NCBI RefSeq assembly: GCF_000247695.1
Contig: NW_004624795.1
Span: forward strand, 9,103,732-9,167,731
DNA: 64,000 nucleotides
DNA from: Heterocephalus glaber
Taxonomy: Eukaryota > Chordata > Mammalia > Rodentia > Bathyergidae
Reading direction: 5' to 3'
This document shows positions 47,090 through 59,429 of the stretch, piece after piece (within the stretch, counting starts at the first letter, position 1; every line of letters starts with the position of its first letter). The notes below the pieces were generated by a model that saw nothing but the letters and a program-made list of their open reading frames with translations, was not told the origin of the DNA and made no database searches. Position numbers and translations under genes: made by a program.

Positions 47090-49020
47090 AATTTCCAAGA
47101 GATCTATGCATCCCTAGGATGAAGCTTACTTGGTCACGATGTATGATCTTTTTGATGATTTATTGCATTTCATTCACCTGTATCTTATTGAGGATTTTTT
47201 TAAATGTCATCAAAAAATTAAATATTTAGGAAACAACATAACCAAGGAAGTAAATGGCCTCTACAACAAAACTACAACATTCTGAAAAGGACTTCATGAA
47301 GAACATCAGGAAATGGAAAGATATTTCCTGTTTCTGGGTAGACACAGCCAATATTATCAAAGTGGCTGTACTTCCAAAACTGTTGTATAGATTTAAAGTA
47401 ATAACAATCAAAATGCCAGAAGTGTTTCTCACAGATCTAGAGCACACAATCCTAAAATTCATACAAAATCAGAAGAGACCCAGTATAGCAAGAGCAAACC
47501 TAGGGAAAAAGAGCAAGGCAGGAGGCATCACAAAATCAGATTTCAATTTAAGTTCATTCTTATGCCTGTGACCTGAAGAGTTTCATCTATTTAATCTGCT
47601 AGCACATTAAGTGTTTCTCTTTTAACATTCAGATCATTAATCTGCTTTGATTCTAGGTTGGTACCTGGTGAGAGATGTACTGGCACAAGAAAAAACTTGT
47701 AGGTCAATGGTACACAATATCTGATGCAGAAAAACCACAGTTACATTCAGCCCTCTGATCCAAAACAAAGGGGCCAAAAACATACACTGAATGACAAATA
47801 ACCTCTTTTGCAAATAGTTCTGAGAAAACTGGCTATACATATACAGAAGATTGAAGATATACCCATATCTCTCACCATGTACTAAGTTGAAATCAAAATG
47901 GATTAATGATTTAAATATTAAAACTAATATTTAACCTGTAGGATGATAAAATAGGTAAAACTCTTGAAGTCATAAACATAGGAAAGGACTTTCTGAACAG
48001 AACCCAAGTTGCAAAAGATGTAACATTAAGAATCAATAAATGGGATAATATCAAATTTAAAAGTTCCTTCTGCACAGCAAAAGAAACAACAGAGTGAAGA
48101 GACAATTTAAAGAATGGAAAAAAAATTTGCCATGTATTCTTCAGACAGAGAACTAGTATCTATAATATATAAAAATAAAAAAATTAGACCCCCAATATAA
48201 AATATCCAATCAAAAAATGGGCAGCTGAAATAGACACTTCTCAGAAGTCTAAATGGCCAAAAATTACATGAAATATTGTTCAACATTTCTAGCGATTAGA
48301 AAAATGAAAATTAAAACAACACTGAGATTGCACCTTACTTCAAAAAAAATGACTACCATCAAGAAATCCAATATAACAAATGCTTGAGAGGCTATGTGGA
48401 AAAAGGAGCCCTTCTATATTCCTGGTAAAAATGTAAATTGGTACAACCATTATGGAAATCAGAATGGAAATTCCTCAAAAACCTAAAAACATAAATTTCA
48501 TTTGACCCAGCTATTCCCCTTCCCCAAAGAGTTAAAGACATCATATTACACTCATGCATGTATACTGTGTTTATGGCAGCACAAGTCATAATAATTAAAT
48601 CTTGCAAATGGCTTATATGTTCATTAGTGGATGAATGGATAAGGAAAATGTGTTATTTATACAAAATGGGGTAGTATTATGCTATGAAGATAAACTTGAG
48701 TCATTTGGATGCAACTTGAGACCATAATGTTAAGAGAAATAAATCAAACACAAAACCTTAGATATGGCATTGTTTCTTTTATATGAGAAATCCAAAGTGT
48801 AAATAAATTGAAGAGCAAAATGAAAGATAGATAATAGGAAATGAAAATAGACCCTTAGAAAAATGAGAAGAGGACCAGCAGATGGAGGGAAGGGGGAAGA
48901 AGGGGAGGGATAGAGGATTAAAATTGAATTAAGACGCATTATGTACATGTACTAATTCCCTACAATGACTGTAATCATTATATACTACAGACATTTACTA
49001 ATAAATTTTAAAAATTAAAA
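47090..49020 (+). mobile_element. L1 with inverted 5' piece, sense 3' half of ORF2
   Basis: 47,090-47,205 is antisense RT sequence (tgcatccctaggatgaagct, cctgtatcttattgagga). From 47,206 the sequence is sense ORF2, with 105 open codons at 47,254-47,571 (KWKDISCFWV, ILKFIQNQKRPSIARANLG, KAGGITKSDF), continuing in broken frames to the ORF2 end (~48,740) and a 3' UTR with a worn A-rich end near 49,020. The arrangement fits twin priming on a plus-strand insertion. Later ID SINE insertion hit its tail. Confidence 0.78.
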
Positions 49021-49030
49021 ACTTTTCTTG

Positions 49031-49123
49031 GGCCAGGAATGTAGCCCAGTTGCCCCATACCTGCATCACAAGTGCAAGGTCCTAAGTTCAATACCCAGTA
49101 CCAAAAACAAAACAAAAAAACCC
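49031..49123 (+). mobile_element. ID SINE in L1 tail
   Basis: Sense, diverged A box (gtagcccagttg), B box (aagttcaatacc), ending cccagtacc and an A-rich tail. The duplication acttttcttg lies at 49,021-49,030 and 49,124-49,133. Confidence 0.9.
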
Positions 49124-49133
49124 ACTTTTCTTG

Positions 49134-49770
49134 AAACCAAATATCTTGGAAATCATTCTTTTTTATTTAACCAGTCTCATATATGTGCCTAGCTTAAATG
49201 GCTTAATGACTAGGCATATAGAATGAGAAGAAAAGATATTTCCAGTCTTACATATGAATTGACTATTAACAGATATAATCCTAAATTTTATGATTGAGCT
49301 TAGTAATATAGACAAAATGGCATTACCTGAGAATCAGGAGTGTGGCTTATGTGTGATTTATTACATATATGTAGTTAACACTTTAGAAAAGTCATGAATT
49401 AGATGACTTACAAGGCGCAATGTACTTTGTTCATTGCTCTGTGCTTCAATTATTTCATTAAGATTGCAACCGATAATGGTATTATGATGTTTATTTTATA
49501 TCTATGCACGTTAAGCGTAAAAGGCCAATGTTGATTCTTTTCATTGCCTATAATAGTTTTTTTAATGGAAAACATTAGTTTGAATTACGGGCAGTCTAAT
49601 AGATATTGTGGAATGTGTTCCTTTAAATGACTGCTCATAATTCTGTGAAGTTCACATCCGAGGCTTAAATATATGACAGTTATGTGAGAACAGAGCAGTA
49701 TTGCAGGCACTAGACAAGTTTATTAAATATCAAGAAGCATCATTAGGAAGTATGCTATTAATGGAATGAT
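49134..49770. other. Unclassified sequence
   Basis: No feature recognised. Confidence 0.4.
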
Positions 49771-50226
49771 TCACTTACTAGTTTTCATTCACTTTGACAA
49801 AATATTTCAGAAAACCAACTTAAATAAGGAAAGGTTTATTTTGGTTCACTGTGTCAGAAGTTTTTGTCCATGGTTACCTTACTTTGTTGTTTCTAGACTG
49901 TGAGAAGGAAGAACATCTTGATGGGGGGAACCTAGTGGAACAAAGCTGCTCACCTCGTGGGAGTCAGTAAATAGAAAGAACAAGAAGCCAGGGACTAATA
50001 CACCTGTTAAGGGGACACCACAGTGACTCACTTTCTCAAACTAAGCCTGCCTTTAAAACTTTTGACCACATCTCAGTCCTTTAAGGTATGAATCTGTCAA
50101 TGGATTAAACCACTGGTCATGTTGGACCAATCGTCTCCCAAGGCCCCACCTCTGAACGCCATTGTGTCAGGAAACACCTCTTCAACCCATGAGCCCTGAG
50201 GGGACATTTTAGATCCAAACCATAAG
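49771..50226 (-). mobile_element. MaLR (MLT1-like) LTR, near full length
   Basis: On the minus strand it starts ttatggtttggatctaaaat, has ttcagaggtggggccttggg and gtgagcagctttgttccact, a poly(A) signal in ccaaaataaacctttcctta, then gaaatattttgtcaaagtga near its end. The order and ~450-bp length fit a MaLR LTR. Confidence 0.75.
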
Positions 50227-52374
50227 GAGAGGTGGGCCAGTGTGGAGGAATGGATCACACATAGACTTTGGCAAAAAACAGATCTGAATTTGAGTGCTAC
50301 TTCTCATTGACTCTAGTCTACTTAATCTCTGTGAGACTATGTATAAAAGTGAAAAATAGTGAGTACATCATATGACTGTACTAAGAATCAGAGAAAATTT
50401 ATGGAAAATGCTTGGTTTATAGCAATTTTTCCCTTCCTGACTATTAACTTCAATGTTGTGTTATCTTCCTCCAGCTTCCTAATCACCTGTCGTATTCATA
50501 GAGGAGCACACTAGCTGTTAACCAGTTCTCAATGGCTGTGTTGACACCCAGCTCTACAGTGGCCTCATGGTGCTTTCAATGAAAATTGTGTTGGATATTT
50601 GAAAGACAGCATAGAATTACACATATAAACCCATTTAGCCCAGTTTAATCATGGAGAAGTCTAGATGTACCCAGAAGATATTCTACAAATCTTTCATCAA
50701 ATGCAGGATGATATAACCTTGTCTCTCCTTACAGAGATGATACCAGGTGGGGGCCCCCTGGTGTGATCTGACATGGCATTGTCAGCCTCATCCCTCGCAT
50801 GTCTGCTGCCTCTCCCTAAAATCCAGGAATCAGTCTGTTTTTCCAAAGCCACACCTATTCTTTCATTGGCATTATAATCCTTTTTTCTTTAAAAGCCTTA
50901 ATATTCTCCTTTTTAATTCATAATTGACTTCATAATCATTCTTATTAGGACTTATGATCTCAGTACACAGTGTGTCTAGTCAAAATGATGCTGACAACTC
51001 TTTGTGCTTTTCATAATAATTTAAATATTTTTCTGATTTTAGAACATATTCCCACTCCAATTCTACACCCAACCCATGCTCAAATTAGAAGCATCTCCAT
51101 TACTGTTATAAAATGGCAGTCCATAAACTGGGTTATCTATAGTGATTTTGACCACTCACCAGGTACTAAAATGTTATAGTTACTATAATGTGTTGGGAGG
51201 GAGAGGAACAATATGGAAGGCCATTAGCAAAGCATGTAAATATTTTACTAAAATGTGATTCCCAATGACCAAAAAATAATGGAATAATAAGTAAAGTAAG
51301 TGCAATTTTAGCTATCTCAGCCCACCAAGTTGTTGCAAATGACAAATTCTAGAGAGTTCAGAGAACATTGGCGATGCTCCCCATAGCAGCTTCAGTCACT
51401 GTCTGAATCATCAATGTGTACAAGCAGATCAGCACGTAAAACCTGCTCTGGGGACATGTGAAGTAGAATCTGAAATAGTTATTGATCAGGGAAATATCTA
51501 GCACAGTGATTTCAAGATACTTAACAGTATTTGAGAGTGTAAAATGTTCCATTTCATTATGAAATAATACAATCTAATCAATAACATATACAGATTTCTC
51601 ATTTGCTGGTAAAACCTTTAGGCATAATGGGAAAATTTTTAAATGAACTAGAAGAGGCATTTAAATGTCATTTTGGTTATTCCCTCGCTACAGAATAGAC
51701 TTAATTCAGTTTGCATATGTCATTATTGATTCTAGTTCTTCAAAATGGGAATGAAAAAATTGTATCTGGGTTATTTTAAATTCCATAAAATGTCAATACT
51801 TTTCTCCATTATATAATATTAATCCATTGAAATGCAAGAATGTTCTCTTGCAGTCTTTCTTAGGCACTTCAAGTTAAGTTACAATTAATACTATTATGAT
51901 AAATTTTCATTGTATAAATTATATTTTCCAACTCTCAGTTTAGGACTGGCTGATAATCGTAGTGCAGGTTATATTAATAGGACATCCCAAGCAAAACATG
52001 GGAAATTTCTTGGAGTTCTTTTGGAATTCTCCAAAGTACTGTCTAGAGTCATTATTTATGGTTTTATTATGTACTCTTCCAGAGCTTTTCCTATACTTAT
52101 TTCCCTTTTTTTTTTCTTTTACAGAATACATACTGCTGTGTTTATTACTTCAATTTGTTTAGGGCAATAATGCTAAAGTTCAATATGCATATACCAGAAT
52201 CAGAAAGCTGTTGAAAGAGCACAGCTCCCTTAATCTCATACCTCCCCACCCACTCATTCTCACCCACCCAACAGATTCTGATTCTGTGGAAGTACCTTGT
52301 AGTCTAGAAATTGTAAAAGCAAAATTTAGGGTAATTCTAGGGCAACTAAATTCCACTGCTGATAAGCAGGTCTG
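50227..52374. other. Unclassified AT-rich sequence
   Basis: About 2.1 kb without a recognised gene or repeat. Confidence 0.4.
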
Positions 52375-52387
52375 TAATGTTTATTCC

Positions 52388-52491
52388 AGGGCCAGGGATT
52401 TAGCTCAGTGGCACTGCACTTGCCTTGCAAACACAAGGTCCTAAGTTTGATCCCTGGTACCAAAAAAAAAAAAAAAAAAAGATACTGCCTA
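52388..52491 (+). mobile_element. ID SINE with long A-tail
   Basis: agggatttagctcagtggca (A box), aagtttgatcc (B box region), ctggtacc then an 18-base A-run. The duplication taatgtttattcc / taatatttattcc (52,375-52,387 and 52,492-52,504) has one mismatch. Confidence 0.9.
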
Positions 52492-52899
52492 TAATATTTA
52501 TTCCTCCCATTGTGAACATAGGGTGTCAAGGTTACCCTAAACTTGTGAAACTTTGTAAAACATTTATCTTTTAAAAGGTTTGAAACCATTTCAAGGACAG
52601 AAATTATCTGCTTGATGCAATTTTCTGAGGAAATTATCATTAGCCAGTGATTTTTGAAGGAGATGAATCACTAACTTCTCAATTCTTCCTGAATTATGTA
52701 TGTATCTAAGTTTTCTACCTCTCCTTTTGTCAAGTTTCAAAATGTTTTAATTGATAATATATTTTAAAATCTGTGTTTGTAGAGTTTAGGGGTTATTTTC
52801 TATTAGAATAATTTTAGCTTTTGGCTTGATAACCTCTTCTATCTTTTTCTTTTGGTTTATTCCTTTTCCTGACCAACAAATTAGTCAAATTGTAGTTTC

Positions 52900-53540
52900 T
52901 TCAGCTTAATACTCAATGTGTATTTGCTATTTATTTGTAAGTTGCTATCTCCTAACCATAGACATAATACAGCTCTATTTTACTTTTTGGGGGGTAAAAA
53001 AATACCTTCCAACAATATTTTTTCTCCTTATACTGTATTTAAATTTATTTCCAATTTTCATACAGATTTTATTGATGATATAAATGGAATTTTTTTCTTA
53101 TTTTACTTGCAAAATCTTTATGTTAGTTATGTTAACAAATATATAAACCTATAAATTCAGTATTTACACTGGGATTTCAATTTTATATCTAGAAATTTTG
53201 TTGCGTTACTATTAATTCTAGTGGTCTGTTGAAGTTCTTAGATTTTCCTTCTAAGGACAAAGCAGCCATCTAAAATAATTTTATCTTCTCTTTCAAGTTT
53301 TTATTGTTTTTGTTTAAAGTTTCTTACTATATGTTTAACCTGACTAGATCCTCTAGTACAATGCTAGAAAATAAAAATGATGAAAGCCAATATGTTTGTC
53401 ATGGATCATTAATGGCAAACTACTAACGTCTCATCATCAATATCGTATTTGTTGTTGTCTTTTTCAGAAAATAGAGAATGGACACTTTCTCTGAAATACT
53501 TTTATAAAAATAAGGATTATCAGTCCTGTGTGTAGTTTGA
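52900..53540 (-). mobile_element. Probable ancient antisense L1 (RT region)
   Basis: ttgttgcgttactattaatt followed by ctagtggtctgttgaagttc, and later gatcctctagtacaatgcta, follow the antisense L1 RT order. Very diverged and tentative. Confidence 0.45.
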
Positions 53541-53857
53541 ATACATTTGTTATAAACTGTTAAGTCGGCAGGGCTTGAATCTCTCAAAATATGAGATTTT
53601 GATTGCTAATTTAATATATTGTATCTCGTTACTTCCAACACTTCTGGGTGTTATTTTATCAAATATACTTCTTTTAAATAACATATATCTACATTTTCAT
53701 TCTAGTGATATAGGTATTTAAGCAACACATACATGTGTTTTAATGACAGATGCACTTAGTATCATCTCTATCACTTTATTTCTTCCACTATCCTTTTCCT
53801 TGGTTTTATTTTTAATCATCCTTTATCTCTGTTGCCCTGGTATAATTTTAATTACTT

Positions 53858-54632
53858 TTTTTGGAGACAGGGTCTTGTAGCAGACATCCCTGCCCAGTAC
53901 TGGTGGGCTGAAAGTGACACCTGCTTCTTGCCTTCCATAATTCAGCTATGTTGTTTTCTATCAGGAGTCAGACCACAGCTCTACATGACTCACACAGGAG
54001 TGTCAGATGGTGGACTGGGTGAGTATAGCCTCTCTCCCAGTGGCTGCCGCCCAGGCTTAAGCCCTGGTCTGTGAAGTGGCAGGGCTCTGCTGGGTTATGT
54101 GCAACTGAGGTCAGCATGACCCCAATTAAAATCCTTCCTGAATTATGACTTCTCACTGACCTGATTGGTTGCTTGCTAATTTAATTGCACCCATTCCTAG
54201 TACTGATTTGTTCTATCCAAGGAAGACAGGCAGTGCTTGCTCCCTTATAGGCCTCCTTGGCACCATCATGCCTGATGAAGGCATCACTAGATGCCTTCAA
54301 AGCATACCCTACTCTATTCTTTCCCATACTTCTAATCAATAAATATTGGATGCACTTGGGGGCCCTTGTCTTTGTGGCTCAGAGCAGCACTGACCAGCCC
54401 CGAGACCCAGCTTTCTCTCTAAATCTCATTTCTTTCTCTGTTCTTATTAGCATAGTGTTGTATTGCCTCATAGGAGACCAGAACCCACTGCAGGGGCCTC
54501 TGGTGATGTCTCCTTTCCTGTTCCCTATGGGGTCTCACTGTGTAGTCCAGGCTGGCCTTGAACTCATGGAGATCCTCCCACCGCACACTCCCAGATGCTG
54601 GGATTATAGGAGTGTGTCACCATGACCGGGTT
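53858..54632 (-). mobile_element. B1 SINE split by an LTR insertion
   Basis: The antisense B1 begins at 53,858 with a T-run and ggagacagggtct, breaks at 53,875, and resumes at 54,530 with gggtctcactgtgtagtcca, going on to aactcatggagatcctccca and the 5' end near 54,632. Removing 53,876-54,535 restores a continuous B1. Confidence 0.85.
53876..54529 (+). mobile_element. Solo LTR inserted in B1
   Basis: The ~654-bp insert starts TGTAGCAGACATCC and is flanked by gggtct on both sides (53,870-53,875 and 54,530-54,535), a 6-bp duplication as for class II retroviruses. A poly(A) signal (aatcaataaatattgg) lies near 54,338. The right end does not show the expected CA; ccactgca at 54,505-54,512 is another possible end, leaving 17 unexplained bases. 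The 122-codon frame at 54,257-54,625 is not a gene. Confidence 0.7.
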
Positions 54633-54639
54633 AATTACT

Positions 54640-56030
54640 TTTATGACAACAAATTGATCATCAAATGACAAGTTGATAGCAGTATATTAGGCCTGTCCTT
54701 TTAAAGCTATCCTTTAAACTTTAATATATGAATTTGTGTATTTTTTGTAGGAATGTTTGAAGGTTCATCAGTTCTGTACTCTTTCAATTGAATCTGGACC
54801 TTAACTTTTATTACTATATCCCAATGAAATTTTCTTTTACAATATTTTATCTTTTTCAAAAATAAACTACACTTATTTTGATGTTCAATAATCAATGCAA
54901 TTTCACAATATATTTTATCCATTTTAGAGCTTTCTATTATTACTTGGAAAATATGTTTTCCACTAAGATATAACTTTTCTCTCTGGATATGTCTTTTTAA
55001 CAGTGCATTTGGTGGAGTTTATTGAATGATATTATTTTCCTAGTCTTTGTATGAAATAACAGAAAAGCTTTTGTATTAATGTATCGAGTTGCCTAGCAAC
55101 CTTATGAAAGGACCTAGCTGTACCAAAAGTACAGAAAGCTTTTCAGGGCAGAGCAACAGTTGATAAACCAGACCCATGTTGATCAGGTTTCCATCCAGTT
55201 TTGTAAACTGTTGTGGCAGATAATCTGGCATGCAAGATTGTGAAAAAAATACAGTTGGTTCACTCATACTGGTGAATTTTGTCAGTAAGTATCAGGATTC
55301 TAGCATCCACTAAGGGTTCAGGGACAAAACTGGTGAACTTAGGATGCACTCCATTTCTCAGAGGAGAATGTGGAACACTAAAAACTACTCAACCAATTGT
55401 CAGAAACAGATATGTGTGCTAAAGCCTTGTATTGACATGAAAGCATAGAACAGGCCCTCTGCTCGAGGGATGACATGCTTCTGAATGGCAATGAAAAACA
55501 GCTAGGGCATCACAAAAGGAGACCACACAGGGTTCTAAACATGGAGTTAAACAACTTAGGTAAATTGTCTGGGTCTAACAGAAGGTGGTGCTTAAGATGA
55601 AGATTAGATTCATACTTCTGTCAGAATCCATTCCTCATTTAAATTTTCATCTTTTGGAACACTAAGATACTGATTTTGAGGTACAACTTCATAATTGCAG
55701 GAAAGCCTGTCAGATTAAATCTGAGCTAAGAAGGTCATTCATGTTCATTGGACACACTTTTTTTGAATTTGCTGTACAGTATATGCCCAGTGTATTATAA
55801 GATGGTTTTTATATGTGGCTTTTTATAACTTTCTTATCATAATCTATGAGAAAGTATTAGTCTATTGATCTTCATGTGAAGAAACCAACACACAATGATC
55901 ACATAATTTTCCCAGGGAGACAGACCTCATATTTGACAAACTCTGAAATTATATTACATTTTTTCTATCATGATGTTTTTAGTAAGCAAATTATGCTGAT
56001 GTGCCTAGTCATTAAAAGCTAAGGTCCCCA
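54640..56030. other. Unclassified AT-rich sequence
   Basis: No feature recognised. Confidence 0.4.
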
Positions 56031-56155
56031 AGGCCAGGCATGGTGGTGCACACCTGTAGTCCCAGCACTCAAGAGGCTGAGGCAGGAGGATTGCCACTAC
56101 ATAGTGACTTCAAGGCCAGTCTGAACTACATAGCAAGACCCTGTCTCAAGAAAAC
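56031..56155 (+). mobile_element. B1 SINE abutting inverted L1
   Basis: Sense B1: ggccaggcatggtggtgcac, ctgaggcaggaggattgcca, cttcaaggccagtctgaact, ending gaccctgtctcaagaaaac. It meets the antisense L1 at ~56,156-56,160 with almost no A-tail. Confidence 0.88.
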
Positions 56156-56159
56156 AATT

Positions 56160-56856
56160 TTATTCCACTATGATCTGATAATATACGGGGATAATTTCAA
56201 TTCTTTTACATTGACTTAGACATGTCCTATGAGCTAGTATGTGGTCTATTTTGGAGAATGACCCATGTGCAGCTGAAAAGAATGTGTATTCTGATTTTGT
56301 GGGGTGGAACACTCTATAAATATCTATTAGGTCCGTTTGTTCAATAGCTTGGTTCAGTTCTTGAATTTTGTTGTTAATTTTTTGTCTAGATGATCTGTCT
56401 ATTTGTGATAGTGGGGTATTGAGGTCCCCACTACAATTGTATTAGTGCTTATTTGGTTTTTCATGTCCATTAATATTTGTTTTGTATAGTTGGGGCATTT
56501 GTATTTGGTGCATATATATTTAGGATTGTCATCTCTTCCTCTAGGATTGTTTCCTTCACAAGGGTGTATTGACCATCTTTGTCTCTCTTAATTAGTTTTG
56601 GTTTGAAATCTACTTTGTCTGCGAATAAGATTGCTACCCCTGCTTTTTTCTGGGTTCCTGTCATGTGAAGAGCCATTTTCCATCCTTTAACTTTCAGTCT
56701 ATGATTTTCCTTTTGAGTTAGGTGTGTTTCTTGTATAGAGTATATTGCTGGATTTTGCTTCTTAATCCATTCTGCCAGTCTATTTCTTCTGATTGGTGAA
56801 TTGAGGGCATTAACATTGATAGTTATAATTGAGAGATATCGACTCATCCTTGTCAT
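56160..56856 (-). pseudogene. L1 ORF2, N-terminal endonuclease part
   Basis: ORF2 encodes the L1 endonuclease-reverse transcriptase. The open frame 56,470-56,856 holds the first 128 residues: ITINVNALNS with Asn14, SIQETHL with catalytic Glu43, KGWKMAL and KAGVAILFADK, then LNIYAPN. Beyond 56,470 the endonuclease continues in broken frames until the breakpoint near 56,160. RT and everything downstream are missing. This is the inverted 5' part of the L1 that ends at 57.92 kb. ORF1 lies just upstream on the same strand. Confidence 0.88.
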
Positions 56857-56902
56857 GATGTTTTACTGTTGTTGGCTCTTATTTCTTTTTCTCCCTTTCC
56901 CT

Positions 56903-57554
56903 TTAGTTTCTTACCTTGCCTGGTGGCTTCCCTCTGTTGAGCCTCATGGAGTTGTGACCTTCGTTGCCTTTTTCTAGGATATTGCTTAGAATTGTTTGGA
57001 GTCCTGGTTTGGTGTTCATGAAATTTCTCAGGTGTTCTTTGTCATGGAAGTATCTAATTTCCCCATTGATTTTGAAAGATAATTTTGCAGGATACAACAG
57101 TCTAAGTTGGAAGTTATTTTCTTTTAGGGCTCGAAATACTTGACTTCAGGCTCTCCTTGAGTTGAGGGTTTGTGTTGAGAAGTCTGCCGTGATTCTGATG
57201 GGTTTTCCTTTATAGGTGATTTTTTTTTTTCTCTAACTGCTTGTAGGCTTTTTTTCTTCTGTTGTGTTTCTGGAATCTTGACTATTATATGTCTAGGTGT
57301 AGATTTCTTTTTGATCATGGCTAGATGGAGCTCTATATGCCTCACTTATCTGTATGTCCAATTCTCCACCTCTGTCTGGGATGTTTTCTACTATTCCTTC
57401 TGTGAACAGTTTTTTTTATGTCAATTGTACTTTCTCCTGTTTTTTCGTGGACTCCTATTAGTCTTATGTTATTTTTCTTTGCATCATCGTGATTTATAGC
57501 TGAATGGATGCATACTGAGGCCATAATCTTAAGTGAAATAAATAGGACACACAT
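56903..57554 (-). pseudogene. L1 ORF1, frameshifted
   Basis: ORF1 encodes the L1 RNA-binding chaperone. Three overlapping minus-strand frames carry it from N to C: 57,342-57,554 (NNIRLIGVHEKTGE), 57,124-57,345 (TPRHIIVKIPETQQKKKSLQ, AVREK) and 56,903-57,097 (YPAKLSFKINGEIRYF, FHDKEHLRNFM). These are the RNA-recognition and C-terminal domains; the coiled-coil N-terminus is absent. Bases 57,495-57,554 already belong to the sense 3' piece, so the first frame starts beyond the junction. Confidence 0.85.
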
Positions 57555-57918
57555 GTATAAATACCGAATAGTTTCTCTAGTGTAAGAAACTGAGAATGTA
57601 AATAAGGATTAAAAGGATTAATAACTAATAATTGATACTTTGAAACAGGACAATGTCCAAAGGGGTAGAGGTGATGGGAGGAGATGGGGAAAGGAAAGAA
57701 TGGAAAGGAAAAATTATGAGAAAAGGAAAAAAAATGGAAATGAAGTATGTAAATAGGGAAGGGTGGAGGGGTGAAGGGCGCACAGGTAATGGGGAAAAAA
57801 TAAGAACCAAGATACATCATGTACAGGTACAAGCACCCAATGATAAATGTAAATGTATTGTATACCTAAAATGTACCAATAAAAGAATTTAAGCAAAAAA
57901 AAAAAAAAAAAAGAAAAG
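57500..57918 (+). mobile_element. L1 3' end with poly(A), sense part of inverted L1
   Basis: ccataatcttaagtgaaata marks the end of ORF2, followed by a purine-rich 3' UTR, gatacatcatgtacaggtac, the poly(A) signal in ccaataaaagaatttaagc and an 18-base A-run. With the antisense ORF1/ORF2 segment to its left, this forms one insertion with inverted 5' part. Confidence 0.85.
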
Positions 57919-59322
57919 TTAGGTCTTCCATTTGAAGAGGCCTATGTGTCTTAAACATGAAAAGAAATTGATGAGCTATGTGTAGCTTTACCATTATAAT
58001 CTTGCTTTAGAAAGGTTAGTGTACACATGTGCAAGTTACTGCCCACTACATATCAAAGCTAATATGCCCTTTTATATTTTTAAGCAGATAGGTGAAGATA
58101 ATATCCTCTACCAAAACCTGAGAAACTCATTCAGGTCAATATGCTTTAGTGTAAATTCTACATGTTGATTGTTAGATGTCAGAATCCTAATATTGATTTT
58201 TTAAAATTCTACAAGTGCCTTTCAGGATAGTTAGTGCATACTAAGATTTCCATGGATTTCCATACAGAATGTGGAGCATAAATACATTTATCTTCACAGT
58301 TGAGTGTGTTTATGGTTTTTTTCCCAATTAAAAAGACAATACTATGTTACCAAGCATTTGACACTAGCATTGCTTCCAAATCACAGTTTAGCAAATGTAG
58401 TTTTTTGGTTTTTTTTATGAACACATTACTTTGTATTTAGATTCTTTTAAACTTCAAAGACATGTGATATCTTCTAAAAAACCACAAGATTTGGTTTTTT
58501 AAAATTCTGTTTAATCTTCTATACATCTGCTGATCAATATCTGTCAACTTAGCATGGTGGAGGAAAGCTCAATAGTTAAAAAGAAAGATGAGAATTAATA
58601 ATATTGCTGCTCTCCCAAAGGAATGACACTATGTGTCCAACTAGATGCAATATCTGTGTAAGTTTATAGTTAATGGATGAGTATACTGTGTTCTGCAATA
58701 CACTGGTATTTTTTAAAGGTACCCATACAACATCTATGCCAAGAACTCTATTTTGTGTACACTTCCTATTTTTTTCACAAAAAACTAATAAAATTTTAAC
58801 ATAATTATCTTATTTACTGATTTCAAAAACTAGATTATTGAAGCATTTCTGATTTTCAGAGACATGAAAATATTTGTAGTGTGTTAATTCACAAAGTATT
58901 TCAGTCAATGAACAATAACACTACATATTTAGTGCTATAAAATCTGTGACATTTTATTAAGCATTTATGAATAAAGAGTTACAAGTACCTGTAAGATACG
59001 ATCTGTGACTTCAAGTTCACACGTTTCATTATTTTCAAGTTGTCATAAATAAAATTAATATATTTCAATGATTCTGCTATCCTATCAACTTTAAAATAAT
59101 TGTCTCTTGTAGGGTGTTAAAATGTGAAAACCTGAGTACCTTGGAATTGTTGAAATGTAGTATAATGGTATTAACAATTTGTAAATTGCACAAGTTCTAA
59201 AACCAAAACTCAGATTTTGTTGTGGTATCCTTGCTATTCTCTTACTTCTTTTAATCTCATACTATAACATTTTTTCATAAGACACTAAACAGTCTTTGAA
59301 AATATAATTTTAATGACCCCAT
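57919..59322. other. AT-rich sequence, nothing recognised
   Basis: No gene or repeat recognised. Confidence 0.45.
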
Positions 59323-59329
59323 ATTTATC

Positions 59330-59420
59330 TTTTTTTTTTTTTTTTTGGTGCTGGGGATCGAACTTGGGTCCTTGAGCTTGCGCAGCAGGCGGCGAAACCA
59401 CTGAGCTAAATCCCCGGCCC
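59330..59420 (-). mobile_element. Young-looking ID SINE
   Basis: Antisense. On minus: gggccggggatttagctcag with consensus A box, gttcgatccc B box and long A-tail (T-run 59,330-59,346). Flanks tttatct at 59,323-59,329 and 59,423-59,429 may be the duplication. It is the closest to a family consensus in this window. Confidence 0.9.
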
Positions 59421-59429
59421 TCTTTATCT

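Noticed and set aside
54257..54625. 122-codon frame as a gene
   Set aside because: It spans the LTR and continues across the junction into the B1; it has no protein motif.
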